A DNA stretch of 64,000 nucleotides from JACVRW01 sp034664085 (GTDB lineage Bacteria; Actinomycetota; Thermoleophilia; Solirubrobacterales; Thermoleophilaceae). Both the position numbers and the translations under genes were made by a program. Each line of letters starts with the position of its first letter. The stretch's first letter is position 1. The DNA lies in assembly GCA_034664085.1 (NCBI GenBank), contig JAXDII010000035.1, forward strand, positions 30,686 to 94,685, given 5' to 3'. The notes beneath the pieces were generated by a model. That model was not told the origin of the DNA. It did no database searches and saw only the letters and a list, made by a program, of their open reading frames with translations. Positions 33,532-41,727 of the stretch are shown here, piece after piece.

Positions 33532-34502
33532 GCGTACCGCTCCACGACGCTGTCGGCGACCAGGCGCAGCGCCTCACGGCGCTGTCGCGGCACGTCCAGC
33601 TCGGCCAGCGCCGCCTTCGCCTCGGACACCTGCTCGATCGCCTCGCCGCGGGCTCGCTCGAGCACGCCGGTCACGGCGATGCGGTCACAGAGGGCCTCCG
33701 CCTGCTGGGGCGTGATATCGGGATCCAGGTCCCGCAGGCCGGGGTCGCTCTCGCGCGCCAGGATCAGCGGCAGCGTGACCGTGCCGTCGAGCAGGTCCGC
33801 CCCGCGCGGCTTGCCGGTGCGCTCCGGAGGCCCGGAGACGTCGAGCACGTCGTCGAGCATCTGGAACGCCAGGCCCACGCCCTCGCCGAAGCGGCCGATC
33901 TCCGCGGCCAGCTCGGGGCGGCCGCCGAACAGGGCGCCGAGCCGGCACGACGCGCTGAACAGGCTGGCCGTCTTGAGGCGGCAGCGTTCGAGGTAGCGCT
34001 CGCGCGTGACGTCGTCGCTCCAGGCGTCGGCGCGCTGCATCAGCTCGCCGCGGGCGAGGGCGGTGGACGCGTCCGAGAGCGCACGCACGGCGTCGGCGCT
34101 GCCGGTCGACGCCAGCTCGGCGAAGGCACGCGAGAACAGCAGGTCGCCGGTCGCGGTCGCGGCCAGGCGCCCGCCCTCCGCGAACACGGTCGGGCGCCCG
34201 CGCCGCAGCGGGGCACGGTCGAGCACGTCGTCGTGCACCAGCGTGGCCATGTGCAGCAGCTCCACCGCGGCGCCCGCCGCCACGAGCCGCTCGTCGCCGT
34301 CCCCGTTGGCGCAGAGGAACACGAGCATCGGCCGCAGCCGCTTGCCGCCGGCCGACAGCGTGGCCGTCGCGTGGCCCGCCAGCTCGTCGCCGTGGCCCTG
34401 AGCCACGTCCGCCAGCCGCGTCTCGGTCCGCTCCAGCAGCCGCGCCAGCTCCGGGCCGCCGGCCGCCAGCACCGCGCCGAGCTGCGCCTGGGCGGTGTTC
34501 AT
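33528..34502 (-). CDS. Polyprenyl diphosphate synthase (trans-type)
   Basis: A 324-residue all-helical prenyltransferase that elongates allylic diphosphates with IPP. The first aspartate-rich motif is DDVLD in LVHDDVLDRAPLRRGRPT (about 82-99) and the second DDVLD in FQMLDDVLDVSGP (about 215). GGKRLRPML (about 47-55) binds diphosphate. Because menG overlaps it upstream (ATGA) and the bc-complex genes follow in the same operon, it most likely builds the menaquinone side chain (hepta- or octaprenyl type). Chain length cannot be read from the sequence by eye. Confidence 0.92.
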   Translation of the reverse strand: MNTAQAQLGAVLAAGGPELARLLERTETRLADVAQGHGDELAGHATATLSAGGKRLRPMLVFLCANGDGDERLVAAGAAVELLHMATLVHDDVLDRAPLRRGRPTVFAEGGRLAATATGDLLFSRAFAELASTGSADAVRALSDASTALARGELMQRADAWSDDVTRERYLERCRLKTASLFSASCRLGALFGGRPELAAEIGRFGEGVGLAFQMLDDVLDVSGPPERTGKPRGADLLDGTVTLPLILARESDPGLRDLDPDITPQQAEALCDRIAVTGVLERARGEAIEQVSEAKAALAELDVPRQRREALRLVADSVVERYA

Positions 34503-35203
34503 GCTCGCCGGGTCCCGGCGTGGATCGCGATGATGCCGCCGGCGGTCAGCACCCAGCGCACGTCCTCGAGGCCGGCCGCGGCCAGCTGTGCACCCAGGTC
34601 GCGCGGCCCCGGGAAGCGCCGCACGCTCGAGGGCAGGTAGGTGTAGGCGTCCGGGTCCCCGGCGAAGCGGCCGAGCCCCGGCACCACGCGGTCGAACCAG
34701 AGCCGGAAGAACCACGACAGCGGCGGCTTCTGGGGCGTGGTGATCTCGAGGATGACCACGCGGCCGCCGGGCTTGGTCACACGGACGAGCTCGCCCAGGC
34801 CGCGCTGGAGGTCAGCGAAGTTGCGTGCTCCGAAGCCCACCGTCACGGCGTCGAAGGAGGCGTCTGCGTAGGCCAGCTCGAGCGCGTTGCCCTGCACGAA
34901 CTGGATCGCCGGCGCCTTGGCGCGCGCCAACTCGAGCATCGGCTCGGAGAAGTCCAGACCGACCACCTCCGCGCCGCGCGAGCTGAGCTCGATCGCCAGG
35001 TCGCCCGTGCCGGTCGCCACGTCCAGTGCCCGCGTCCCCGGTCCGGCCTGGGCCAGGTCGACCGCGCGCCGGCGCCAGCGGTGGTGCATCCCGGCCGTCA
35101 TGACCGAGTTCATCCGGTCGTACACGCGGGCGATGCGGTCGAACATCGCGCGCACCTGCGTCTCCGGCAGGGTTCCGGAGGCGGGGGTGCCCCCGCTCGC
35201 CAC
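34499..35203 (-). CDS. menG: Demethylmenaquinone methyltransferase (UbiE/MenG)
   Basis: SAM-dependent C-methyltransferase of the last menaquinone step. The 234-residue protein has MFDRIARVYDRMNSVMTAGMHHRWRR (about 19-44), SAM motif I ALDVATGTGDLAIEL (about 59-73), VGFGARNF (about 121-128) and the family signature PGGRVVILEITTPQ (about 144-157). GTG start overlaps the qcrC stop by one base; its stop overlaps the polyprenyl synthase start. Menaquinone is the electron donor to the bc complex encoded just upstream. Confidence 0.95.
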   Translation of the reverse strand: MASGGTPASGTLPETQVRAMFDRIARVYDRMNSVMTAGMHHRWRRRAVDLAQAGPGTRALDVATGTGDLAIELSSRGAEVVGLDFSEPMLELARAKAPAIQFVQGNALELAYADASFDAVTVGFGARNFADLQRGLGELVRVTKPGGRVVILEITTPQKPPLSWFFRLWFDRVVPGLGRFAGDPDAYTYLPSSVRRFPGPRDLGAQLAAAGLEDVRWVLTAGGIIAIHAGTRRA

Positions 35204-35919
35204 TACTCGTGGCCCTTGAGAGAGGCGACGAACTCCACGAGCTTGTCGAACTGCTCCGGGTTCTGCTCCCGCAACGACTGGTAGGACGGCATCGGCGAAG
35301 TCGGGTTCACGAGCGTCCGCTCGATCGCGTCGCGGCCCAGCCGATCGCCGATGTCGCTGAGGTTCGGCCCGAGCGTGTTGCCGTTCTCACCGATCTTGTG
35401 GCAGCCGAGGCATCCTGCGGACGCCGTGATCTCCTTGCCCTCCTGGAGCTGCGCCGGCACCTTCAAATCGATCTCGGTCGGAGACCCCGCGAGCGCGCCG
35501 AGCACCGTCAGGTACGCCATCGCGGCGATCGTGGCGATGCCCGCCGTCGTGGCGATCGGGCGGCGCAGCGGGTGGCGCTCCGCGTTGCGGTCGTAGAACG
35601 GCAGCAGCAGCAGCAGCACCAGGCAAAGCGTCGGGATGCCGATCGTCGCGAGGAACACCAGCTCCGGCGGCTTGACCACGCGCAGCAGCTCGAACAGGAA
35701 GAAGAAGTACCACTCGGGACGCGGCGTGTAGGTGGTGGTCGTCGGGTCGGCCTTCGGGCCGAGCTCGGCGCCGAACAGGACCGCCATCAGGATGATCGTG
35801 CCGACCGTGATCGCCGCCATCACGCTGTCCTTCGTGACGGCGTAGGGGAAGAACGGCTTCCCCTGACCCTTCAGGATCGAGTACTCGCGGAGGTACTGCT
35901 CGCGCTCCCGTGCGTTCAC
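35203..35919 (-). CDS. qcrC: Menaquinol-cytochrome c reductase subunit: cytochrome b subunit IV fused to cytochrome c
   Basis: A 238-residue membrane protein. The N-terminal half corresponds to subunit IV of the b6f type (PRPEWYFFFLFELLRVVKPPEL, with three membrane helices up to about residue 145), and the C-terminal half is a monohaem cytochrome c domain with CLGCHK (about 170) and a distal Met in PTSPMPSY. The same fusion is known from Firmicutes QcrC. GTG start at 35919 has AGGAGGT 4 nt upstream on the minus strand. Overlaps qcrB by one base. Confidence 0.92.
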   Translation of the reverse strand: MNAREREQYLREYSILKGQGKPFFPYAVTKDSVMAAITVGTIILMAVLFGAELGPKADPTTTTYTPRPEWYFFFLFELLRVVKPPELVFLATIGIPTLCLVLLLLLPFYDRNAERHPLRRPIATTAGIATIAAMAYLTVLGALAGSPTEIDLKVPAQLQEGKEITASAGCLGCHKIGENGNTLGPNLSDIGDRLGRDAIERTLVNPTSPMPSYQSLREQNPEQFDKLVEFVASLKGHE

Positions 35920-36737
35920 TAGACCTCCTCGGTCAAGAGGTCCTTCTTCTCGGCCTTCAGCCACGGCGGCGCCGTGGTGCCGAGCTTGGCGACCAGGTAG
36001 AGGTGAGCGCCGATGAGCGCGGCGATCAGGCCGGGAACGGCAAGCATGTGGAGCGCGTAGAAGCGGCTGATGGTGGTAGGCCCGAACTCCGAGCCGGCGC
36101 GCAGGAAGTCCGCCAGGTACGGGCCGATCATCGGACCAGAGGCGTTGAGGTTGACCGCCACCACCGTCGCCCAGAAGGAGCGCTGGTCGAACGGCAGGAG
36201 GTAGCCGGTCAGGCCCATCATCAGGGTCAGCACGAGCAGGATCACGCCGATCACCCAGTTGAGCTCGCGCGGGTACTTGTAGGCGCCGAAGAAGAAGGTA
36301 CGGCCCATGTGGAGGAAGATCAGGATGATCATCACCGACGAGCCCCAGCGGTGCATGCCGCGCACGAGCTCGCCGAGGAAGACCTCGTTGGTGATGCGGG
36401 AGGCCGACTCGTACGCGCGCGTCGGGTCGGGCTCGTAGTACATGGCCAGGAAGACGCCGGTGATCGCCTGCGAGAGGAAGGCGAACATCGTGGCCGAGCC
36501 GAGCGTGTAGTACCAGTTGGTCCCCTTGGGGACCTTGCGGTAGAGGAAGCCGCGCAGGAACGGCGTGGCGCCGGTGCGCTCGTCGAGCCAGCCGACCGCC
36601 GTGGCGGCGCCCTCGGTCGCGTGCTCCTTGACCCCGGGCTTGGGCGGCGGGGCGCCGTTGCCGCCGTCGCGGCCGTGCCCGGGCCGCTGCGGCGTCGGCC
36701 GCAGGGCCTTGGGGAGTGGCGGCGTGGGCAGCTTCAC
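35919..36737 (-). CDS. qcrB: Cytochrome b6-like subunit of the menaquinol-cytochrome c reductase
   Basis: A 272-residue membrane subunit carrying two b haems. Residues 1-45 are an unusual Pro/Gly-rich cytoplasmic extension; four membrane helices follow. Haem-ligand histidines are in GMHRWGSSVMIILIFLHMGR (about 126-145) and RFYALHMLAVPGLIAALIGAH (about 226-246). A quinone-site stretch, GYLLPFDQRSFWATVV, lies between. GTG start overlaps the Rieske stop (GTGA). Only the N-terminal cytochrome b half is present; subunit IV is the next gene. Confidence 0.93.
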   Translation of the reverse strand: MKLPTPPLPKALRPTPQRPGHGRDGGNGAPPPKPGVKEHATEGAATAVGWLDERTGATPFLRGFLYRKVPKGTNWYYTLGSATMFAFLSQAITGVFLAMYYEPDPTRAYESASRITNEVFLGELVRGMHRWGSSVMIILIFLHMGRTFFFGAYKYPRELNWVIGVILLVLTLMMGLTGYLLPFDQRSFWATVVAVNLNASGPMIGPYLADFLRAGSEFGPTTISRFYALHMLAVPGLIAALIGAHLYLVAKLGTTAPPWLKAEKKDLLTEEV

Positions 36738-37399
36738 GTGGTCGGCCTCGACGGGTAGAGGTACTGCCAGAGGCCATCCAGGTGGTTCGACGGGTCGCGC
36801 GGCGAGAAGCGCTCGAAGTGCGAGTTCAGCGAGAAGCGGTCACCGATCTCCACCCGGCCGTTCGTGATGCGGGTGTAGAAGCGGTCGAGTGGCCGCACGG
36901 GCGGACCGCCCTCGACCTGGCCCTCGAAGCCGTACACGCCGCCGTGGCAGGGACAGACGAACTTCTGGGACGCCTGGATGTAGCGCACCGGGCAGCCCAC
37001 GTGCGCGCAACGCGTCGAGATGGCGACGTAGGGCTGCGGGTCCTGACCATCCACCCGGGTATCGCGCTGCGGGTCGTAGCGGCGCACGTAGACCGTGGTC
37101 TTGCCCGGATCGCCGACCTCGGGGACGATGTTCATCACCTTGGGCACGTAGCTCTCGTCGTTGAAGTCGTCCTCCGGCCCGACGTCCTGCCAGCGTGTCG
37201 GGTGGGAGTCCTCGAAGACCGGGCCGAGGGCGAAGCCGAGGCCGGGCAGCGCGATCGCCGCGACGGCGATGCCGCCGGCGAGCTGCGCGCCGCCCTCCAT
37301 CAGGCGACGGCGCGTGACGGTCTCGCCCTGGAAGGAGCCCGCAATGCCGCGGCCCTCCGTATAGCGGGACTTCTTGTCGAACTTTGGGGGATCAGCCAC
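36734..37399 (-). CDS. qcrA: Rieske iron-sulfur subunit of the menaquinol-cytochrome c reductase
   Basis: A 221-residue membrane-anchored [2Fe-2S] protein. The cluster motifs are CAHVGC (131-136) and CPCHGG (149-154), with His133 and His152 as ligands. TRRRLMEGG near 29-37 followed by a hydrophobic segment (about 38-60) is a plausible Tat-type anchor. First gene of the qcrABC-menG-polyprenyl synthase operon. GTG start; CAGAAT 13 nt upstream (37413-37418) may be its -10. Confidence 0.94.
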   Translation of the reverse strand: MADPPKFDKKSRYTEGRGIAGSFQGETVTRRRLMEGGAQLAGGIAVAAIALPGLGFALGPVFEDSHPTRWQDVGPEDDFNDESYVPKVMNIVPEVGDPGKTTVYVRRYDPQRDTRVDGQDPQPYVAISTRCAHVGCPVRYIQASQKFVCPCHGGVYGFEGQVEGGPPVRPLDRFYTRITNGRVEIGDRFSLNSHFERFSPRDPSNHLDGLWQYLYPSRPTT

Positions 37400-37492
37400 G
37401 GGTGAGAGAGTGATTCTGAGGCCCTGCAGGGGCTAGTGCCAACATGGTGCCGAGCAGCACGATTGGCACCTGGCCACCACGGGCGGGAGAGC

Positions 37493-37873
37493 CTATCGTG
37501 CGCCGCATCCGAGGGCGGTTGCGGACGCGTCCCAAAGCTGCTCCGCCGCGGCGCCGCGGCCTTCTGCATGCGCCTGCGCCGAGGCCGAGATCAGGTCGGA
37601 CAACTCCGCGACCGCGGCGAGGTCGCCGCTCTCCGCCAGCCGCGCGAGGCCCAGCGCGTACAGGGCGTCGCCGGCCAGCAGGCGCAGGTCGTCGTCCACG
37701 CCGTCGAACAGCCGCGAGCTCCCGTAGTGCAGCAGGTAGCCCTCGTAGACGGCCTCGAGCACGAACAGCCGCTCGTCCGGCTCGCCCTCGAAGCGCCGCG
37801 GCCCGGGATCGGGCCGGGCATGGGTCGCGAGCGAGGACCCGGCCGCCGCCGCGATCTCCGCCAGCACGCTCAT
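37493..37873 (-). CDS. Hypothetical helical protein, last gene of the heme operon
   Basis: A 126-residue, Ala/Leu-rich, all-helical cytosolic protein that I do not recognise. Notable stretches are VLEAVYEGYLLHYGSSRLF and LRLLAGDALYALGLARLAESGD, the latter faintly like a helix pair of polyprenyl synthases, which is not enough for a call. ATG overlaps the hemL TGA (ATGA), so it is translationally coupled and likely linked to heme synthesis or to the bc complex whose operon starts about 90 bp further on. Confidence 0.7.
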   Translation of the reverse strand: MSVLAEIAAAAGSSLATHARPDPGPRRFEGEPDERLFVLEAVYEGYLLHYGSSRLFDGVDDDLRLLAGDALYALGLARLAESGDLAAVAELSDLISASAQAHAEGRGAAAEQLWDASATALGCGAR

Positions 37874-39141
37874 GCGGCGGCGAACGCCTCGCGGGCGGCC
37901 TCGACCGTGCGCTCGACGTGGGCGCCGGTGTGCGCAAGCGACGGGAACCAGGCCTCGAACTGCGAGGGCGGCAGGTAGACGCCGCGCTCGAGCATCGCGC
38001 GGCAGAAGGCGGCGTAGCGCTCGGTGTCACACGCCTTGGCGTCGTCGTAGTCGCACACCGGCGCCTCGGAGAAGAAGACGGTGAGCAGCCCCGTCGTGTG
38101 ACAGACCTGAACCGGCACGCCGGCCTCGGCGGCCGCGTCGCGCAGCCCCTCGGCGAGCGCGGTGGCGAGCTCGTCGAGGCGCGTGTACGCGCCGGCGTCC
38201 AGCAGCCCCAGCGTGGCGAGCCCGGCGGCGGTGGCCAGCGGGTTGCCCGACAGCGTGCCGGCCTGGTACACGGCGCCGGCGGGCGCGACGCGCTCCATCA
38301 GCTCGCGCCGTCCGGCGTACGCGGCTGCAGGCAGTCCGCCGCCGATCACCTTGCCGAGGATGCTCAGGTCCGGCACGACGCCCTCGCGCTCCTGCGCGCC
38401 GCCGGACGCCACGCGGAAGCCCGAGATCACCTCGTCGAAGATCAGCAGCGCCCCGGACTGGTCGGCGCGCTCGCGCAGCGCGGCCAGGAAGCCCTCGGGC
38501 GGGAGCACCAGGCCCATGTTCGCGGGGTAGGGCTCGCAGACGATCGCCGCGAACTCGCCCTCGGGGACCGTGCCCCATCCGAAGACCTGCGTGTCCGCCG
38601 CCTGGGCCGCCGTGACGCCCGGCGACGCCGGGATGCCCTGTGTCGCCAGGCCCGAGCCGGCGTCGGCCAGCAGGCCGTCCACGTGGCCGTGGTAGGCACC
38701 CGCGAACTTGGCGACCCGGTCACGACCGGTCACAGCGCGCGCCAGGCGCAGCGCGCTCATCGAGGCCTCGGTGCCGGACGACGTGAGGCGGACCATCTCG
38801 GCGCTCGGCACGCGCCGGACCACCTCGGCGGCGAGGTCGACCTCGGCCTCGGTGGGCGCCCCGAAGCTGGTGCCGGCCGCGGCGGCCGTGCACACCGCGT
38901 CGACCACCTCGGGGCGGGCGTGGCCGGCGATCAGCGGGCCCCACGACATCACCCAGTCCGTGTAGCGGTTGCCGTCGACGTCGATCAGCTCGGCGCCCTC
39001 GCCGCGTGCGACGAAGATCGGATCTCGCCCGATCGAGCGCATCGCCCGCACGGGCGAGTTCACGCCGCCGGGGAGCAGGCCGACCGCCCGCGCGTACGCG
39101 GCGGCAGAACGGCCCGACTCTAGGCGTACTGCGCTTCCCAC
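37870..39141 (-). CDS. hemL: Glutamate-1-semialdehyde 2,1-aminomutase
   Basis: PLP enzyme converting glutamate-1-semialdehyde to 5-aminolevulinate, the C5 route to tetrapyrroles. The 423-residue protein has LLPGGVNSPVRAM at the N-terminus, SSGTEASMSALRLARA (about 111-126), AYHGHVDGLL, FDEVISGFRV (about 233-242) and the PLP lysine in LGKVIGGGLP (about 262). Start: no ATG/TTG precedes the conserved region in frame except GTG 39141, which lies 22 nt inside the upstream gene and is preceded immediately by AGGAG. The short spacing makes the start slightly uncertain. Confidence 0.95.
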   Translation of the reverse strand: MGSAVRLESGRSAAAYARAVGLLPGGVNSPVRAMRSIGRDPIFVARGEGAELIDVDGNRYTDWVMSWGPLIAGHARPEVVDAVCTAAAAGTSFGAPTEAEVDLAAEVVRRVPSAEMVRLTSSGTEASMSALRLARAVTGRDRVAKFAGAYHGHVDGLLADAGSGLATQGIPASPGVTAAQAADTQVFGWGTVPEGEFAAIVCEPYPANMGLVLPPEGFLAALRERADQSGALLIFDEVISGFRVASGGAQEREGVVPDLSILGKVIGGGLPAAAYAGRRELMERVAPAGAVYQAGTLSGNPLATAAGLATLGLLDAGAYTRLDELATALAEGLRDAAAEAGVPVQVCHTTGLLTVFFSEAPVCDYDDAKACDTERYAAFCRAMLERGVYLPPSQFEAWFPSLAHTGAHVERTVEAAREAFAAA

Positions 39142-40187
39142 TCCTGGTGCGCGCCGGTGAAGTAGAGCATGCGGATCTTCTTGAACTCGGTCGACGAGTA
39201 GAGCGTGCGCCGGCCCTCGATGCCGGTGTCCGCGGCGATCGAGTCCAGGATCGCGTCGCACTCCTCCTTCGAGCGGCCGTGCGCCATCGTGAACACCGAG
39301 TAGGGCCAGTCCGCGTAGGTCGGGCGCTGGTAGCAGTGCGAGATGCCCCGGAACGACGCCATGCGCGGGCCGATCTCGAGGATCCGGTCCTCGGGCACCT
39401 GCCAGACGCCCATGCCGTTCGCGGAGAACCCGGCGCGGCGGTGGAAGAGGATCGCGGCGACCCGGCGCAGCGCGCGGCGCTCCCGCATCGACTCCAGGTG
39501 CTCGAGCAGCGCGGGCACGGACATGCCCAGCTCGGCGGCGGGCGGGGCGAACGGCTCGGAGATCGGCTGCATCGGTCCCTGGGTCGCCCTGATCACGGCG
39601 ACGTCCAGCTCCGACAGCTCGATCGCCTCGGGCTCCATGTGGTCGACCGCCTCGGCGACGGCGGCGAGCGTGTCGGTGCCCTTCTCCATCTCGAGGTCCA
39701 TGCGGATCTTGAACAGCCGCAGCGTCGGCAGCTGGCGGACGGAGTGGGCGCCGGTCAGGTCGGCCAGCACGTCGAGCGTGCCGTCCACGCCGAGCTTCGA
39801 CCCGGGCTCCGTGGCGATCGTGAACCAGAGGTTGAACTCGTGGTCGCGCAGGTAGTTGTGCGAGACGCCGGGATGCGAGTTGATGATCTTCGCGGCGGCC
39901 CAGGGGTGCTCCGGATCCACCTTCGCGGCCACCAGCATCGAGCTGTAGCCGAGCACGCGCGTGTCGAAGATCGGGGTGACCTCGCGGATGATGCGCTCGT
40001 CGAGCAGGCGCCGGGTACGGCGCAGAACCTCGTCTTCGGGGAGCTCCGCCAGGCGCGCCACCTCGGCGTAGGGGCGCTCGGCCAGCGGGAAGCTGCCCTG
40101 CAGCAGGTTGAGCAGCCGCTTGTCGGTCTCGTCCAGCGCAATCGCCGCCCCGTCCTTGCGGCTGCGCGTCTTGGCTACTGCAGCCAT
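39120..40187 (-). CDS. Fused AhbA-AhbB-like (siroheme decarboxylase / Lrp-AsnC type) protein
   Basis: A 355-residue protein made of two related halves. Each half has an AsnC-like helix-turn-helix followed by an RAM-like alpha/beta domain: residues about 15-165 (DETDKRLLNLLQGSFPLAERP, then SHNYLRDHEFNLWFTI) and about 190-350 (SELDVAVIRATQGPMQPISEPF, then SHCYQRPTYADWPYSVFTMAHG). These histidine-bearing segments are the hallmark of siroheme decarboxylase subunits AhbA/AhbB and NirD/L, not of ordinary Lrp regulators. Between hemB and hemL with overlaps on both sides. It could be an enzyme or a heme-sensing regulator. Confidence 0.8.
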   Translation of the reverse strand: MAAVAKTRSRKDGAAIALDETDKRLLNLLQGSFPLAERPYAEVARLAELPEDEVLRRTRRLLDERIIREVTPIFDTRVLGYSSMLVAAKVDPEHPWAAAKIINSHPGVSHNYLRDHEFNLWFTIATEPGSKLGVDGTLDVLADLTGAHSVRQLPTLRLFKIRMDLEMEKGTDTLAAVAEAVDHMEPEAIELSELDVAVIRATQGPMQPISEPFAPPAAELGMSVPALLEHLESMRERRALRRVAAILFHRRAGFSANGMGVWQVPEDRILEIGPRMASFRGISHCYQRPTYADWPYSVFTMAHGRSKEECDAILDSIAADTGIEGRRTLYSSTEFKKIRMLYFTGAHQEWEAQYA

Positions 40188-41146
40188 CGGGCCACGTCCT
40201 TTGCGTGATAGGTGATCACGATGTCCGCCCCGGCGCGGCGGATCGCGGTCAGCGCCTCCAGCACGACCGCGCGCTCGTCGAGGTAGCCGGCCGCGGCGGC
40301 GGCCTTGACCATCGAGTACTCGCCACTCACGTTATAGGCGGCGACCGGCACGCGCGTGGCCGCCTTCACGCGGCGGATCACGTCGAGGTACGGGAGCGCC
40401 GGCTTGACCATCACGACGTCCGCGCCCTCGCTGACGTCGAGCAGCGCCTCGCGCACGGCCTCCTCGGCGTTGGCCGGATCCATCTGGTAGCTGCGCCGGT
40501 CGCCGGAGGCCGGCGTCGAGTCGGCAGCCTCGCGGAACGGGCCGTAGAACGCGGACGCGAACTTGGCCGAGTACGCGATGATCGGCAGGTCCTGGTAGCC
40601 GTCCGCGTCGAGCTGCGCGCGCAGCGCGCCGACCCGGCCGTCCATCATGTCGCTCGGTGCGACGGCGTCCGCGCCCGCGCGGGCGTGCGAGAGGGCCGTC
40701 TTGGCGAGCAGGTCGAGCGAGATGTCGTTGTCGACCGTCCCGTCGTCGAGCAGCACGCCGCAGTGCCCATGCGACGTGTAGCCGCAGAGACAGACGTCGG
40801 TGATCACGACGAGCTCCGGGTGCGCCTCCTTGAGCGCGCGCACGGCAAGCTGCACCACGCCCTCCTCGTCGTACGCGCCCGACCCCTGCTCGTCCTTCGC
40901 GGCGGGCAGCCCGAACAGCAGCACGGCGGGGATGCCGAGCGCGTGGGCCTCGCCGGCGTCCTCGACGGCCTGGGAGATCGACAGGCGCTCGACGCCCGGC
41001 ATCGCCTCGATCGGCGTGCGCCCCTCGCCGAGCTGCACGAACATCGGGTGCACCAGATGGGCCGGGCTCAGCTCGGTCTCGCGCACCATGCCGCGCAGGA
41101 CGCCCGACTTGCGCAGCCGGCGCATGCGTGTGGCCGGGAATGACAC
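40175..41146 (-). CDS. hemB: Delta-aminolevulinic acid dehydratase (porphobilinogen synthase)
   Basis: Condenses two 5-aminolevulinates to porphobilinogen. The 323-residue protein carries the zinc-type cysteine cluster DVCLCGYTSHGHCGV (about 116-130), the Schiff-base lysines in YSAKFASAFYGPF (about 192-204) and VKPALPYLDVIR (about 245-256). First gene of the heme operon; overlaps the next by 13 bp. GTG start with TAACCT 7 nt upstream on the minus strand. Divergent from the ACT-domain gene with facing promoters. Confidence 0.96.
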   Translation of the reverse strand: MSFPATRMRRLRKSGVLRGMVRETELSPAHLVHPMFVQLGEGRTPIEAMPGVERLSISQAVEDAGEAHALGIPAVLLFGLPAAKDEQGSGAYDEEGVVQLAVRALKEAHPELVVITDVCLCGYTSHGHCGVLLDDGTVDNDISLDLLAKTALSHARAGADAVAPSDMMDGRVGALRAQLDADGYQDLPIIAYSAKFASAFYGPFREAADSTPASGDRRSYQMDPANAEEAVREALLDVSEGADVVMVKPALPYLDVIRRVKAATRVPVAAYNVSGEYSMVKAAAAAGYLDERAVVLEALTAIRRAGADIVITYHAKDVARWLQ

Positions 41147-41153
41147 GTCCAGG

Positions 41154-41159
41154 AGGTTA
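41154..41159 (-). promoter_or_regulatory. Putative -10 (TAACCT) for the heme operon
   Basis: Minus-strand TAACCT ends 7 nt before GTG 41146. Confidence 0.45.
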
Positions 41160-41182
41160 GCCCGTGGGGGCCGAAACGCGGG

Positions 41183-41188
41183 TACGCT
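41183..41188 (+). promoter_or_regulatory. Putative -10 (TACGCT) for the ACT gene
   Basis: TACGCT ends 8 nt before ATG 41197 and supports that start over the upstream GTG 41164. The -35 region would overlap the divergent hemB promoter. Confidence 0.4.
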
Positions 41189-41196
41189 CGATTGGG

Positions 41197-41727
41197 ATGC
41201 GCCACTACGCGCTGTCGGCGATCGGTCGCAACCGGCCCGGCATCGTCGCCGAGGTGTCGGCGGTGCTGCTCGCGCACTCCCTCAACGTCGAGGACTCGCA
41301 GATGACGATCCTCGGCGGCCACTTCGCGATGATGGCCATCGTCGCCGACCCCAATGGCACGGACCGCCGGCGGCTGGCCGCGGAGCTGGACGAGGCGTCC
41401 GTCCGGCTCGGCCTGGAGGCGCTGTCGCTGCGCGACCTGGGCGGAAGCGACCTGCCGGCTCCGGAGGCCTCGCACATCGTCACCGTCTACGGGCTCGACC
41501 ACCCCGGGATCGTGCACGCCGTGAGCGCCGCGCTGGAGCGCAGCGGCGTGGACATCACCGACCTCAACACGCGGCTCGTGAGCGAAGACGGCGAGCGCCT
41601 CTACGTGCTGATGATGGAGCTGGCGCTGCCCGCCGGCCTGACGCCGGCCGAGCTCGAGGAGACGCTCGCCGAGGCGGGTCGCGGCCAGGGCGTCGACGTG
41701 ACGCTGCGTGCGCTCGAGGGCGCCTAG
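41197..41727 (+). CDS. Tandem ACT-domain protein (GcvR-like)
   Basis: A 176-residue protein with two ACT domains, about 3-80 (YALSAIGRNRPGIVAEVSAVL) and 90-170 (IVTVYGLDHPGIVHAVSAAL). This layout matches GcvR-type amino-acid-sensing regulators, which bind glycine and interact with other proteins rather than DNA. Partner unknown. The longer frame from GTG 41164 would overlap the hemB promoter region. Its TAG shares CTAG with the convergent ABC permease stop. Confidence 0.85.
   Translation: MRHYALSAIGRNRPGIVAEVSAVLLAHSLNVEDSQMTILGGHFAMMAIVADPNGTDRRRLAAELDEASVRLGLEALSLRDLGGSDLPAPEASHIVTVYGLDHPGIVHAVSAALERSGVDITDLNTRLVSEDGERLYVLMMELALPAGLTPAELEETLAEAGRGQGVDVTLRALEGA

Noticed and set aside
35203..36777. 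524-codon frame that would fuse qcrC to sequence antisense-free but out of frame with qcrB
   Set aside because: The N-terminal half is an out-of-frame reading of qcrB; the GTG at 35919 with AGGAGGT is the real qcrC start.
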